64,000 nucleotides of DNA from Reyranella sp. (GCF_017305915.1 NZ_JAFKJN010000005.1:1-64000); one strand, 5' to 3'; counted from the first letter of the stretch, positions 34,879 to 44,590 are shown. The notes: generated from the sequence alone by a model not told the origin. Translations and numbers: made by a program.

Positions 34879-35121
34879 ATGCTCGACCTCTTCGCGTGGC
34901 TCGTCTTGCTCATCCTCGTGGCGAGCGCGATCGCCATGATCGTCATCGCGGGCTCCCTGCCCGGCCACGTCGCCCGCACGCGACGTCATCCGCAGGAGCA
35001 GGCGGTGCGGATGGCCGGGTGGATCACGCTGTTCCTCGCCCTGCCTCTGTGGCCGGTCGTTCTGATCTGGGCCTATGTCGACTGGCCCCGTTCGCCGCAA
35101 GGCGTGGAGGACGCGCGATGA
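34879..35121 (+). CDS. DUF3302 inner-membrane protein
   Basis: 80 residues with two TM helices (FAWLVLLILVASAIAMIVIA and MAGWITLFLALPLWPVVLIW). DUF3302 proteins (like E. coli YiaW and YibI) pair with an HlyD-family adaptor, as here with a four-base overlap. The pair probably forms part of an export or envelope-maintenance unit. Confidence 0.82.
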   Translation: MLDLFAWLVLLILVASAIAMIVIAGSLPGHVARTRRHPQEQAVRMAGWITLFLALPLWPVVLIWAYVDWPRSPQGVEDAR

Positions 35122-36059
35122 TCGTCGCGATCTTCAACGTCTACCTGGTGATCCTGTTCGGGCTGGTGAAGCTCCGGATTGTGCCGTTCAACACCTTCTG
35201 GAAGATCTCGCCGGCGATCGTGCTCGTGCTGCTGCTGTTCGGCCTGTTCATCCCGATGGGCTGGGGCGCGCCGGAAGGCTCGGCCGTGGTCGTCCGCAAC
35301 TCCGTCGCGATCGTCCCCGACGTGGCGGGCGAGGTGATCGAGGTGCCGGTCACGGCCAACACGCCGATCAAGGCGGGCGACGTGCTGTTCCGCATCGATC
35401 CGGTGCCCTTCCAGAGCCAGGTCGATGCGCTCGCCGCGCAGCTCAAGCTCGAGGAGACGCGGCTCGCCGAGACCACGCAGCTCGCGCGCACCAATGCCGG
35501 CCGCGTCTACGACGTCGAGCAGCGCCAGGCCTCGGTCGACCAGCTCCGGGCGCAGCTCGTCGGTGCCCAATGGAACCTCGACAAGACGGTGGTGCGCGCC
35601 CCGGCCGACGGCTACGTGACCAACCTGGCGCTGCGCAAGGGCGCGCGGGTCGGCAACCTGCCGCTGTCGCCGGTGATGGCCTTCATCGACACGTCCGAGA
35701 CCTTCATCGGCATGGAGGTCAATCAGATCGACACCCGCTTCATCGCCCCGGGCCAGCCGGTCGAGGCCACCTTCAAGTTCCTGCCCGGCAGGGTCCACAG
35801 CGGCACGGTCGTGTCGGTGCTGCAGGCCCTGTCGACCGGCCAGGTCCAGGCCTCGGGCAGCGCGCCGACGCCGCGCGCCCTGCAGGCGGCACCCTTCGCC
35901 GTGCGGGTGAAGCTCGACGACGACGCGCTCGCCGCCCGCCTCCCCGCCGGCAGCGTCGGCGACGCCGCGGTCTTCACCGAGCACGTCAAGGCCTCGCACG
36001 TCATCCGCAAGGTGCTGCTGCGCCAGATCGCGATCCTGAACTACGTTGTGCCATTCTGA
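35118..36059 (+). CDS. HlyD-family membrane-fusion protein (YibH/YiaV-like)
   Basis: 313 residues. N-terminal TM helices (IVAIFNVYLVILFGLVKLRI; ISPAIVLVLLLFGLFIPMGW), then the lipoyl-like half-motifs VPDVAGEVIEVPVTANTPIK, AGDVLFRIDPVPFQSQVDAL and RAPADGYVTNLALRKGARVG, with a coiled-coil hairpin between (LAAQLKLEETRLAETTQLAR). It is a periplasmic adaptor; no inner-membrane pump is encoded beside it. The partnership with DUF3302 matches YibI-YibH of enterobacteria. Confidence 0.86.
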   Translation: MIVAIFNVYLVILFGLVKLRIVPFNTFWKISPAIVLVLLLFGLFIPMGWGAPEGSAVVVRNSVAIVPDVAGEVIEVPVTANTPIKAGDVLFRIDPVPFQSQVDALAAQLKLEETRLAETTQLARTNAGRVYDVEQRQASVDQLRAQLVGAQWNLDKTVVRAPADGYVTNLALRKGARVGNLPLSPVMAFIDTSETFIGMEVNQIDTRFIAPGQPVEATFKFLPGRVHSGTVVSVLQALSTGQVQASGSAPTPRALQAAPFAVRVKLDDDALAARLPAGSVGDAAVFTEHVKASHVIRKVLLRQIAILNYVVPF

Positions 36060-36070
36060 GGAGGGTCGTC

Positions 36071-37501
36071 ATGCGTTCGATGTCGATTGTCGCCGGCCTG
36101 TTGCTGGCGTTCGCTGCCTGCGCCCATGCGCAAAGCGGTGGCGGCTTCGTCAACGGCTATCCGACGCCGGAGTTCGCGCAGCGTGCGCAGAACGAGGCCG
36201 ATTTCCAGCGCGCCGTCGTCGCCTACCGTTTCTGGTATCCCGCCGTCTCCGCCGAAGGCATCTTCAACGGCAACCGCATTGCCGGCATGAAGGACAACGA
36301 GGCGATGGGCATCACCTCGACCGGTCCGCGCCAGGTCGGTTTCACGTTGAACTCGGACACGCCCTACGGGTCGGCGATCCTCGACCTGCGCAACGGCCCG
36401 ATGGTGATCGAGCTGCCGTCCGGCCCCTTCATCGGCCTGGTCAACGACCACTATCAGAGCTGGATCCTCGACATAGGCCTGCCCGGCCCCGACGCCGGCA
36501 AGGGCGGCAAGCATGTCATCCTGCCGCCGGGCTACACCGGAGCGGTGCCGACCGATCACCAGGTCGGCCGCTCTTCCTCCTACAAGGTGCTGGTGGCGGC
36601 GCGCTCCATGCCGGTCGGTGGCGACGTCGACAAGGCACTGGCGGCACTGCGCACCATCAGGATCCATCCTCTGAACGGCGATAAGACGCTCGCCTTCATC
36701 GACACCACGAAGACGGCGATGGATTCGACCAGCCTGCGCTGGGAAGACAATTTCCAGTTCTGGCAGGTCCTGGCCAAGATCGTCGACGAAGAGCCGGTGA
36801 ACGAGGCGTGGCTGCCGTTCTACGGCGAGCTGGCGGCGCTCGGCATCCTCAAGGGTAAACCCTTCCAGCCCGACGCCCGCCTGAAGGGCATCCTCGAGCG
36901 CGCCGCCAAGGCCGGCCGCGATCAGATGCTGGTCTCCGCCTTTGCGAGCACGCGGCCTGACCGTCAGGCCTGGCCCGACCGCAAATGGGAATGGGTCGGC
37001 TTGGTCGCAGAGAACGGCGATTTCCGCACACCCGGCGGCTACGACCTCGAGGCACGCGACCGCTGGTTCGCCCAGGCGATCGTCACCTCGCCCGCCATGT
37101 TCCGTCGCAATGCCGGCGCGGGCTCGCTCTATTGGCTGGGCGTACGCGACAGCGGCGGCGCCTATCTCGACGGCGGCAAGAGCTATCGGCTCGTGATACC
37201 CCAGCCGGTGCCAGGCAAGCTCTTCTGGTCGGTGACAGTGTACGACGCGCAGACGCGCTCTCAGGTCCAGACCGACCAGGACAAGGCGGCGCTGCGCTCG
37301 CTGTTCGAGCTGAAGGACGCCGGTGGCAGCGCCCCGGTCACGCTCCATTTCGGCCCGACCTCGCCGGCCGGCAGCGACGCTGCGCGCTGGATCAAGACCG
37401 CGCCCGGCCGCGGCTGGTTTGCCTACATCCGCATCTACGGCCCCGAAGGTGCGGCGTTCGACGGCACCTGGAAGCCTGGCGATTTCGAGCCGGTGCCCTG
37501 A
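36071..37501 (+). CDS. DUF1254/DUF1214 exported protein
   Basis: 476 residues with a signal (MRSMSIVAGLLLAFAACAHAQ). The DUF1254 part includes FQRAVVAYRFWYPAVSAEGI, GITSTGPRQVGFTLNSDTPY and GPFIGLVNDHYQSWILDIGL. The C-terminal DUF1214 part includes LYWLGVRDSGGAYLDGGKSY, KLFWSVTVYDAQTRSQVQTD and a final WKPGDFEPV. The family is widespread and unassigned. 11 bases past the HlyD gene, end of the envelope operon or nearly so. Confidence 0.88.
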   Translation: MRSMSIVAGLLLAFAACAHAQSGGGFVNGYPTPEFAQRAQNEADFQRAVVAYRFWYPAVSAEGIFNGNRIAGMKDNEAMGITSTGPRQVGFTLNSDTPYGSAILDLRNGPMVIELPSGPFIGLVNDHYQSWILDIGLPGPDAGKGGKHVILPPGYTGAVPTDHQVGRSSSYKVLVAARSMPVGGDVDKALAALRTIRIHPLNGDKTLAFIDTTKTAMDSTSLRWEDNFQFWQVLAKIVDEEPVNEAWLPFYGELAALGILKGKPFQPDARLKGILERAAKAGRDQMLVSAFASTRPDRQAWPDRKWEWVGLVAENGDFRTPGGYDLEARDRWFAQAIVTSPAMFRRNAGAGSLYWLGVRDSGGAYLDGGKSYRLVIPQPVPGKLFWSVTVYDAQTRSQVQTDQDKAALRSLFELKDAGGSAPVTLHFGPTSPAGSDAARWIKTAPGRGWFAYIRIYGPEGAAFDGTWKPGDFEPVP

Positions 37502-37505
37502 GCCC

Positions 37506-37940
37506 ATGGGGTTGGGCGTTCGTCGCTTCGATCCCCTGCCCGACCAGCCGCGCGACGCTGCGCGCTTCGAGCAGCTCATGCTGGCGTCACTGGTCGTCGG
37601 CGCGATCATCGCCGTGCTGATGACCCGACACGTGATCCGGCATGTCGGCTTGCAGACCGGCGCGATCCTGATGCTGATCCTGTTCGGCGGCGCGTTCGCG
37701 CTCACGCTGCTCGCCAGCCGCCGCGCCAGCCGGGTCGCGCGCTGGCTGCTGGTGATCGGCACGGTGCTCGCCCTCGTGCCGTGGCTCGCCCACGTGCCCA
37801 ACATGGCCGCGCGCGGTTACGTGCTCTACCTCTCGCTGCTGCAGCTCGTGCTGCAGGTCGGCGCGCTGGTCTATCTCTTCACCGCCCGGTCGCGGGCCTG
37901 GTTCGCACGCCGGGCCTACGCGTCCGACGGCCAGACTTAG
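37506..37940 (+). CDS. Four-helix inner-membrane protein of unknown function
   Basis: 144 residues. About four TM helices: LMLASLVVGAIIAVLMT, GAILMLILFGGAFALTLLAS, WLLVIGTVLALVPWLAHVP and GYVLYLSLLQLVLQVGALVY. The N-terminus (RRFDPLPDQPRDAARFEQ) is cytoplasmic. Not recognised. Four bases after DUF1254, probably the last gene of that operon. Confidence 0.65.
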   Translation: MGLGVRRFDPLPDQPRDAARFEQLMLASLVVGAIIAVLMTRHVIRHVGLQTGAILMLILFGGAFALTLLASRRASRVARWLLVIGTVLALVPWLAHVPNMAARGYVLYLSLLQLVLQVGALVYLFTARSRAWFARRAYASDGQT

Positions 37941-38272
37941 TTCGTCGGGCTTCATCGGCGGCAGCGGCGCGTGGAAACGGATGGTCAACCCGGTGATTGC
38001 GATGATCTTGCGATCACTCGATCGACACCCGGTACGCTTCCTTCGTCGCGGGACGGAGTAGCAATCGTCGGCCGGCCCTACGACCTGCGGGAGGTCGATC
38101 AGGCGGCAAAGGCCCTGCCGACCGGCGCTCTCGGCCGCAATTGAAGAGGTTCTGCAACGTTCCGGTGCTCGGCCGAATGTAACTTTTCGCACCATCGGGC
38201 GTTCTTTCCGCGAAAATTTGTTACGCGCGCGTCACAATTCGGTGTGGGGCAGCGTGCTCGGTTGGGGAGAGA
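37941..38272. other. Gene-free spacer before the response regulator
   Basis: No frame in these 332 bases reads convincingly as protein. It becomes less GC-rich near 38140-38240 (GTAACTTTTCGC, CGAAAATTTG), as expected of a promoter for the gene at 38273, and contains the imperfect palindrome described at 38219. No clear terminator for the preceding operon was found. Confidence 0.5.
38219..38236. promoter_or_regulatory. Imperfect palindrome upstream of response regulator
   Basis: TGTTACGCGCGCGTCACA is symmetrical at 16 of 18 positions (TGT-x-ACGCGCGCGT-x-ACA) and lies 37 bases before the start codon. It could be an operator, possibly autoregulatory, but the protein encoded has no DNA-binding domain. 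Confidence 0.25.
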
Positions 38273-38671
38273 ATGGTTCCACCCTTGGTGACGACGGGGG
38301 AGACGCCGCAGCCTGACCCCATCGTCCTCATCGTCGAAGACGACGTGCTGATCCGGGCTGCCGCAGCGCAATATCTGCGCGGCGCGGGATTGGACGTGCT
38401 CGAGGCGGTCAACGTCGACGAGGCGGTGCAGATCCTGCGCGCGACGGCGGACATCAAGGTGGTGTTCAGCGACGTCAAGCTGGCCGGCCCGCGCAGCGGC
38501 TTCGACCTGCTGGAGATCATCCGCCAGGATTTCCCGAAGGTGCGGGTGCTGTTCACCAGCGGCGTGGTGCCGGCCGACGAGGTCGGTCGCACCGGCATCC
38601 CGTTCGTCCGCAAGCCCTACTTCCTGTTCGAGATCGAGCGGCATATCAAGACGTTGCTGGCGGCTGGCTGA
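38273..38671 (+). CDS. Single-domain response regulator (CheY-like receiver)
   Basis: 132 residues, receiver domain only. Phosphoacceptor D67 in VVFSDVKLAGPRSGFDLL, acidic pocket E22-D23-D24 in LIVEDDVLI, Thr/Ser in LFTSGVV and lysine K114 in FVRKPYFLFE. No output domain, so it acts by protein contact, e.g. in a phosphorelay or as an inhibitor. No histidine kinase is adjacent; an orphan. Confidence 0.9.
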   Translation: MVPPLVTTGETPQPDPIVLIVEDDVLIRAAAAQYLRGAGLDVLEAVNVDEAVQILRATADIKVVFSDVKLAGPRSGFDLLEIIRQDFPKVRVLFTSGVVPADEVGRTGIPFVRKPYFLFEIERHIKTLLAAG

Positions 38672-38966
38672 CGCTTCTGCCCGCTCGGCCAAGGTCGTCC
38701 ACTGCGGCAAGGTCATCGACGCGGCGACGTGCGAGCGGCTCACCGTGATCGAGCCCGCCGCGAGCCGGAGCCGCCGCAACCGGACCGCCGACGCACTGCA
38801 CACTGGCCGCAATCGTCGTGGCGCCGCCCGGTACGGTGACACGCCCCCGACGATCGATGGCAAATGGCAAAACAGGCTGAAAAGTCACGCCCGCCTGCAT
38901 TTCACTCGTGCCAGATTGGCAAAACCCGTTGCGTGCCATTTCTCATCACGCGCGCTCGCGATGGTT
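38672..38966. other. Spacer without a supported gene
   Basis: 295 bases between the response regulator and the convergent DUF1489 gene. A plus-strand stretch right after the stop reads SAKVVHCGKVIDAATCERL, faintly like the N-terminus of an imidazolonepropionase-type amidohydrolase, but no start or continuation supports this. Confidence 0.4.
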
Positions 38967-39398
38967 CTACAGCAGGCCGAGCCGCTTCAGCTCGTCGGCC
39001 ATCTCCTTGGGCATGTCGCCGGTGTCGCCCTTGGAAAGATCGGGCGGGGCATCGTCGCCGTTGTAGTAGCGCCAGCCCTGGAAGGCGCGACAGGCGCGCG
39101 GCGCGGTCGGGATGATGGTGCGCTTGACCTGGATACGGCAGTACTTGTGCGCCTCTTCCTTGTCGAAGTCCTCCTCGAAGCCGACCAGCTCCTGACGGCA
39201 GCGAATGACCCCGCGCACCACCCAGTAGAGCGAGCCGCCCCGCAGCAGCTCGTCGACCCGCTTGGGCATGTGCCGCGTGTACACCCAGTGCGGCGAGCGC
39301 GGGCCCTGGCGGCGCTGCTTTCGCCGGGCGGCCTGAAGCTTCTTCATGTGGGCAAGGTCGTCCACGCCAACTGCGAGCTTGATCAGATTCAGCACCAT
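38967..39398 (-). CDS. DUF1489 family protein
   Basis: 143 residues of DUF1489, a small alphaproteobacterial family of unknown function. It matches at the start (MVLNLIKLAVGVDDLAHMKK, LQAARR), at the central RHMPKRVDELLRGGSLYWVV and RGVIRCRQELVGFEEDF, and at the end (RACRAFQGWRYYNGDDAPPD, L). The start at 39398 is chosen by family alignment; upstream in-frame sequence does not look coding. Divergent from the alpha-2-macroglobulin gene. Confidence 0.85.
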   Translation of the reverse strand: MVLNLIKLAVGVDDLAHMKKLQAARRKQRRQGPRSPHWVYTRHMPKRVDELLRGGSLYWVVRGVIRCRQELVGFEEDFDKEEAHKYCRIQVKRTIIPTAPRACRAFQGWRYYNGDDAPPDLSKGDTGDMPKEMADELKRLGLL

Positions 39399-39525
39399 GA
39401 CGCCGAGGGTGATAGCGTGACTTCGCCGCCACAGCACCGGATTATTTCGGCGGGGATACAAGCTCTCCACAGTCCCTGCACAATTGCGGCGATAGAGTCC
39501 GCGCACTCGCTCGCGGGGGATTCCG

Positions 39526-42500
39526 ATGAACAGGTCGACGTGGACTGCTCTGGTCGTGGCTTTGATGCTGGGATCGGGCATCGCCGGTTATCTCATCGGG
39601 AGGCCGGCCGACACCGTCGATCAGGCACCGCCGCACGCACGCACCGCCACCACCAGTACGTCCCCCGTGCCCGCCCCGACGCCGTCGCGTCCTGCGCCGA
39701 TGCCGGTCGCGCAACCGACGTCGCCGGCCCCCGTCGAACCCTTCCGCTACCAGTTGCTCAGCCTCGACAACAGCGCGGCCGAAGCGGAGGCCTGCCTGTT
39801 CTTCAACAAGCCGCTGGCCGGCGACGGCGTCAAATACGCCGACTACCTGCGCGTCGAACCGGAGGTGAAGTCGACGGTCAAGGCGGTCGCCAACAAGCTG
39901 TGCATCGGCGGCCTCGCCTACGGCCAGGACTACTCGGTGACCCTGCTCGCCGGCTTTCCCGGTGCCGGCAACGTCAAGCTCGACGAGGAGCGCAAGGTCT
40001 CGGTGGCGCTCGGCCCGCGCCCCGCGTCGATCACCCTGCCGGGCAAGGGCTTCATCCTGCCGCGCGGCATCGCTGCCGGCCTGCCGGTCACCACGGTGAA
40101 CGTGAGCAAGGTCGCCATCGCGGTCTATCGCGTCAACGAGCGCGGCCTCGATAAATTCACGCAGCAGTACTACTACGGCGGCACCTTCCCGGCGACCGAA
40201 CCGATCACCGAATCGTGGACGCTGCGCCAGTGGCTGAACGGCCAGAACGCCAAGCGCGTGTGGCGCGGCAGCATGGAGGTCAAGAACGTCCTGAACCAGG
40301 CGACCACCACCGCCTTCCCGATCCGCGAAACCATCCAGGACTGGAAGCCCGGCGCCTATTTCGTCGTGGTCTGGAACGCCGCCAAGCCGCCGGCCAAGGA
40401 GGGCGAGGACGACAGCGCTGGCGACGAGGACGAGCAGAACGGCACCAACCTCGCCGGCATGTGGGTGATGGATACCGACATTGCCCTCACCAGCCTGACC
40501 GGCCGCGACGGGCTCACCGTGTTCGCCCGTTCGCTCGCCTCGGCGCAGCCGCTGCCCGATTGCGAGGTCGTGCTGCTGTCGCGCGGCAACGAGCCGATCG
40601 GCAAGGCGGTGACCGACGCCCGGGGTCAAGCCCGCTTCGATGCCGGTCTGCTGCGCGGCCGCGGCGCCGCCGAGGCGGCGTCGATCATGGTGACCGACCA
40701 GGCCAAGCAGGAGTTCTCGCGGCTCGAGCTCACCAAGGCTGCGTTCGACCTCAGTGACCGCGGCATCGAGGGCCGAGCCCTTCCTGGCCCGGTCGATGCC
40801 TTCCTCTACACCGAGCGCGGCGTCTATCGGCCCGGCGAGACGGTGCACCTGATGGCCATGCTGCGCGACGACGGCGCGACGGCGTTGAAGGACATGCCGG
40901 TGACGCTGATCGTCAAGCGGCCCGACGGCAGCGAGTTCACCCGCTACACGCAGCAACTGCCGGCCTCGGGGTCGCTCTACCAGGCGGTCGACCTGCCTAA
41001 GTCGTCGCGCCGCGGCCTGTGGTCGGTGGCGGCCCATATCGATCCCAAGGGATCGCCGGTCGGCCGGGTCGAATTCTCGGTCGAGGACTTCGTGCCGGAG
41101 AAGCTCAAGGTCGAGCTGTCGACCGACCAGAGCGTCCTGCGCACCGGCCGGAGCACGACCTTCGATCTCGCCGCGGACTTCCTCTACGGCGCGCCGGCCT
41201 CGGGGCTCCGCGTCGAGAGCGACCTGCGCGTCACCGTCGACTCCACCCCCTTCCCGGCCTTCTCGAAGTACACCTTCGGCTCGCAGGAGGAGCGCCGGAC
41301 CTACGAGCCGCCGCTGATCACCCTCACCGGCCCCGAGACCGACGACAAGGGCAAGTCGAAGATCGTCTGGGACGGCAGCCAGGTGAAGGAGACCAACCTG
41401 CCGCTGCGCGCGCAGATCACCGCGCGAGTGTTCGAGCCGGGCAACGGCCGCGCCACCAAGACGGAGAAGTCGCTGCCTTTGCGCACCCGCGACGTCTATC
41501 TCGGCATCCGGCCGACCTTCGAGGGCCGCTACGCCCGCGAAGGCAGCGACACCGCCTTCGACATCGTGGCGCTCGGCGCCGACGGCAAGCAGGTCGCGCG
41601 CGAGGTCGAATATTCGATCGAGCGCATCAGCTACGACTACCAGTGGTACCAGAGCGACGGCCGCTGGCGCTGGCAGAGCCTCACCCACGAGCGCGAGATC
41701 GATAGCGGCACGCTGGCGCTCAAGGCCGACGCACCGGTCAACCTGTCCAAGCGCCTGCAGTGGGGTCCGCACCGCCTGGTCGTGAAGGATCCGCGCACCG
41801 GCAACTCGACCACCACCACCTTCTATGTCGGCTGGTGGGGCGGCAGCCGCGGCGCCGAGGATGCGCCCGACACGCTCAAGGTCGCGAGCGACCGCGAGAA
41901 GTACGCGCCGGGCGAGTCGGCCAAGCTTCGGATCGAAGCGCCGTTCGCCGGCGAGGCGATCGTCACCATCGCCAGCGACCATGTGCTCGCGACCTACACT
42001 GCGCAGCTCCCGGCCGGCGGCACGACCATCGACGTGCCGGTGAAGGACGACTGGGGCGCCGGCGCCTATGCGCTGGTCACCGCCTGGCGGCCGCTCGCCG
42101 CGCCCGCCGAGCGCACCCCGGTGCGCGCCATCGGCGCGGTTTGGCTGGCGCTCGATCCCAGCCTGCGCACCCTCAATGTGCAGATCGCGGCACCGGAGAA
42201 GGTAGCGCCGCGCCAGCGCATCGAGGTGCCGCTGCACGTCGCCAACGCCAGCGGACCGGAGGCCTATGTCACCCTGGCCGCGGTCGACGAGGGCATCCTG
42301 CAGCTCACGCGCTTCAAGACCCCGCGGCCGGCCGACTACTACTTCGGTAAGCGCCAGCTCGGCCTCGCGGTGCGCGACGACTATGGCCGCCTGCTCGACG
42401 CCCGCGCCGACGAGCTCGGCAAGATCCGCACCGGCGGCGACGCCGGCGACATCGGCGGGCTCGACGTCGTGCCGACCCGCACCGTGGCGCTGTTCAGCGG

Positions 42501-44490
42501 CCCGGTGAAGCTCGACGACAAGGGCGAGGCCAAGATCGCCCTCGAGATCCCCGACTTCATCGGCCAGCTCCGCCTGATGGCGGTCGCCTACGACAAGAGC
42601 AAGGTCGGCTCGGTTGACCAGCGGCTGATCGTGCGCGATGCCGTCACTGCCGACGTCATCCTGCCGCGGTTCCTGGCGCCCGACGACACCGGCCGCGTGG
42701 CGCTGTCGCTGCACAACGTCGAGGGCCAGCCGGGCGACTACAAGGTCACCCTGGAGGCGACCGGCTCGGTGTCGCTCGAGCGGCCGGTGGCTGAAACCAA
42801 GCGGCTCGCCGCCAACCAGCGCGAGCTGATGACCTGGCCGTTGAAGGCGGGCGACGTCGGCTTCGGCAAGGTCGCAGTCGCCGTCAGCGGCCCCGGCAAC
42901 TTCTCGGTCCGCCGCGAATGGGACATCCAGGTCCGCGCCTCCCAGACGCCGACCGCGGTCGACACCGTGGCGCCGCTCGACGGCTCGCGCGAGCTGACGG
43001 TCGATCGCGAGGTCATCTCGCCCTTCACCAACGGCACTGCGCAGGTCAGCGTGGCGCTGTCGCGCACGCCCGGCATCGACGTGCCCGGCCTGCTGCGGGC
43101 GCTCGACAAGTACCCGTACGGCTGCATCGAGCAGACGACCAGCCGTGCGCTGCCGCTGCTTTACTACAACGACGTGGCGCTGCTCGGGTACGGGCCGGCC
43201 GATCCGAAGATCACCGACCGCGTGCAGGAGGCGATCTATCGGATCGTCGACATGCAGATCGGCGACGGCTCGTTCGGCATGTGGGGCCCGTTCTCCTCGC
43301 CCGCCGCCGAATGGCTGCAGTCCTACGCCCTCGACTTCCTGCTCAGGGCGCGCGACCAGAAATTCGTGGTGCCGGCGGCCTCGCTGTCGCGCGGCCTCAC
43401 CTGGCTGGCGCGCTCGGTCGAGAAGATGTCGCCCAATGCGCAGGCCTATGGCTGGTACGTGCTGGCCAAGGCGGGGCAGGCCGATGCCGGCCGCGTCCGC
43501 TACTTCCAGGATGCCAAGGGCGGCGAGATCGTCGGCGGGCTGGCCTGGACGCACCTCGCCGCTGCGCTCAACCAGGTCGGCGAGCCCGGCCGCGCGCGGC
43601 TCGCCTTCTCGATCGCCCGCCAGCGCCTCGATCAGCGCGATTCGAGCGACTACTACGGCACCGGCCTGCGCGACCGCGCTGCCCTGCTGGCGCTCGCCCA
43701 GGAGGCGGCCGGCCGCGAGGGCCTGATCGCCGTCGCCAATGCCGTGCGCGAGCGCATGGTCGCCAGGGTCGAGTACACGACCACCCAGGAGAAGGCATGG
43801 CTGCTGATGGCGGCGCGCGCCATGGCCGGTGACGCCGAGCTCGCCTACTCGGTCGACGGCGAGAGCCGCAAGGAGACCAAGGAGCCGGTCGTGCTCAATC
43901 CCGATGCGGCGGCGATCCAGCGCGGCGTCAAGATCCGCAACCAGAGCGACCGGCCGATCTGGATGCAGGTCACCGCGCGCGGCGTGCCGAAGGAGCCGCA
44001 GCCGCCGGCCGAGCAGGGCCTCAGCGTCGACCGCACCTTCTACACGCTCGACGGCAAGGAGGCCGACCTCTCCAGGATCCGCCAGAACGACCGCCTGGTG
44101 GTGTCGATCTCGGGCTACGACGAGGATCGCGGCTATCACCAGATCGCGCTGCTCGACCTGCTGCCGGCCGGCTTCGAGATCGAATCAGTGGTGAACAAGG
44201 ACACGGTCAAGAACTTCCCGTTCCTGCCCAACCTTACCCGCACCCGCATCGCCGAGGCGCGCGATGACCGCTTCTTCGCCGCCTTCGATGTCGGCCGCCG
44301 GCCCTACTGGTCGTGGTGGGAGGCCAATCACGACGAGCTCGACGGCGGCTATCGCTACCACGTCGCCTACATCGTACGCGCCGTGACGCCGGGCCGCTTC
44401 GCGCTGCCCGCCGCGCACGTCTCCGACATGTACGCGCCGCGCGTCTTCGGCCGCACGGCGATGGGCACCGTCACGATCGCACCGCGATGA
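39526..44490 (+). CDS. Bacterial alpha-2-macroglobulin (thioester protease trap)
   Basis: 1654 residues. N-terminal hydrophobic anchor (WTALVVALMLGSGIAGYLIG) without a lipobox, then a Pro/Ala/Thr linker, an apple-like domain, repeated MG domains (e.g. DAFLYTERGVYRPGETVHLM) and the bait region. The thioester motif is intact: YGCIEQTTSR with C1200 and Q1203, followed by the all-helical thioester domain (LTWLARSVEKMSPNAQAYGW). Such proteins covalently trap attacking proteases in the periplasm, and work with PBP1C, encoded next. GGGGGA precedes the ATG. It is anchored by TM rather than lipid, unlike E. coli YfhM. Confidence 0.95.
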   Translation: MNRSTWTALVVALMLGSGIAGYLIGRPADTVDQAPPHARTATTSTSPVPAPTPSRPAPMPVAQPTSPAPVEPFRYQLLSLDNSAAEAEACLFFNKPLAGDGVKYADYLRVEPEVKSTVKAVANKLCIGGLAYGQDYSVTLLAGFPGAGNVKLDEERKVSVALGPRPASITLPGKGFILPRGIAAGLPVTTVNVSKVAIAVYRVNERGLDKFTQQYYYGGTFPATEPITESWTLRQWLNGQNAKRVWRGSMEVKNVLNQATTTAFPIRETIQDWKPGAYFVVVWNAAKPPAKEGEDDSAGDEDEQNGTNLAGMWVMDTDIALTSLTGRDGLTVFARSLASAQPLPDCEVVLLSRGNEPIGKAVTDARGQARFDAGLLRGRGAAEAASIMVTDQAKQEFSRLELTKAAFDLSDRGIEGRALPGPVDAFLYTERGVYRPGETVHLMAMLRDDGATALKDMPVTLIVKRPDGSEFTRYTQQLPASGSLYQAVDLPKSSRRGLWSVAAHIDPKGSPVGRVEFSVEDFVPEKLKVELSTDQSVLRTGRSTTFDLAADFLYGAPASGLRVESDLRVTVDSTPFPAFSKYTFGSQEERRTYEPPLITLTGPETDDKGKSKIVWDGSQVKETNLPLRAQITARVFEPGNGRATKTEKSLPLRTRDVYLGIRPTFEGRYAREGSDTAFDIVALGADGKQVAREVEYSIERISYDYQWYQSDGRWRWQSLTHEREIDSGTLALKADAPVNLSKRLQWGPHRLVVKDPRTGNSTTTTFYVGWWGGSRGAEDAPDTLKVASDREKYAPGESAKLRIEAPFAGEAIVTIASDHVLATYTAQLPAGGTTIDVPVKDDWGAGAYALVTAWRPLAAPAERTPVRAIGAVWLALDPSLRTLNVQIAAPEKVAPRQRIEVPLHVANASGPEAYVTLAAVDEGILQLTRFKTPRPADYYFGKRQLGLAVRDDYGRLLDARADELGKIRTGGDAGDIGGLDVVPTRTVALFSGPVKLDDKGEAKIALEIPDFIGQLRLMAVAYDKSKVGSVDQRLIVRDAVTADVILPRFLAPDDTGRVALSLHNVEGQPGDYKVTLEATGSVSLERPVAETKRLAANQRELMTWPLKAGDVGFGKVAVAVSGPGNFSVRREWDIQVRASQTPTAVDTVAPLDGSRELTVDREVISPFTNGTAQVSVALSRTPGIDVPGLLRALDKYPYGCIEQTTSRALPLLYYNDVALLGYGPADPKITDRVQEAIYRIVDMQIGDGSFGMWGPFSSPAAEWLQSYALDFLLRARDQKFVVPAASLSRGLTWLARSVEKMSPNAQAYGWYVLAKAGQADAGRVRYFQDAKGGEIVGGLAWTHLAAALNQVGEPGRARLAFSIARQRLDQRDSSDYYGTGLRDRAALLALAQEAAGREGLIAVANAVRERMVARVEYTTTQEKAWLLMAARAMAGDAELAYSVDGESRKETKEPVVLNPDAAAIQRGVKIRNQSDRPIWMQVTARGVPKEPQPPAEQGLSVDRTFYTLDGKEADLSRIRQNDRLVVSISGYDEDRGYHQIALLDLLPAGFEIESVVNKDTVKNFPFLPNLTRTRIAEARDDRFFAAFDVGRRPYWSWWEANHDELDGGYRYHVAYIVRAVTPGRFALPAAHVSDMYAPRVFGRTAMGTVTIAPR

Positions 44491-44497
44491 GCGTTCT

Positions 44498-44590
44498 CCG
44501 TCGTCCCGAGCGAAGCCGAGGGACCTTGTCATGATTAGACAAGGTCTCTCCACTGCGCTCCGCTTCGCTTCGCTCCGGTCGAGACGACGG
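44498..44590. repeat. Palindromic intergenic repeat, family A copy 1, overlapping pbpC start
   Basis: Outer arms CCGTCGTCCCGAGCGAAGCC and GGTCGAGACGACGG flank inner arms AGGGACCTTGTC and GACAAGGTCTCT. The same arms recur at 58461-58587. The gap between the macroglobulin and pbpC consists of this element, and the pbpC start codon lies in its centre. Confidence 0.8.

Noticed and set aside
38672-38966. Amidohydrolase gene fragment
   Set aside because: A short stretch (KVVHCGKVIDAATC) recalls the family's N-terminus, but there is no start signal and no further similarity.
39442-44139. Very long open frame on the strand opposite the alpha-2-macroglobulin
   Set aside because: It is a consequence of GC-rich codon use; the plus-strand frame carries clear MG domains and the CIEQ thioester, and the opposite frame matches no protein family.
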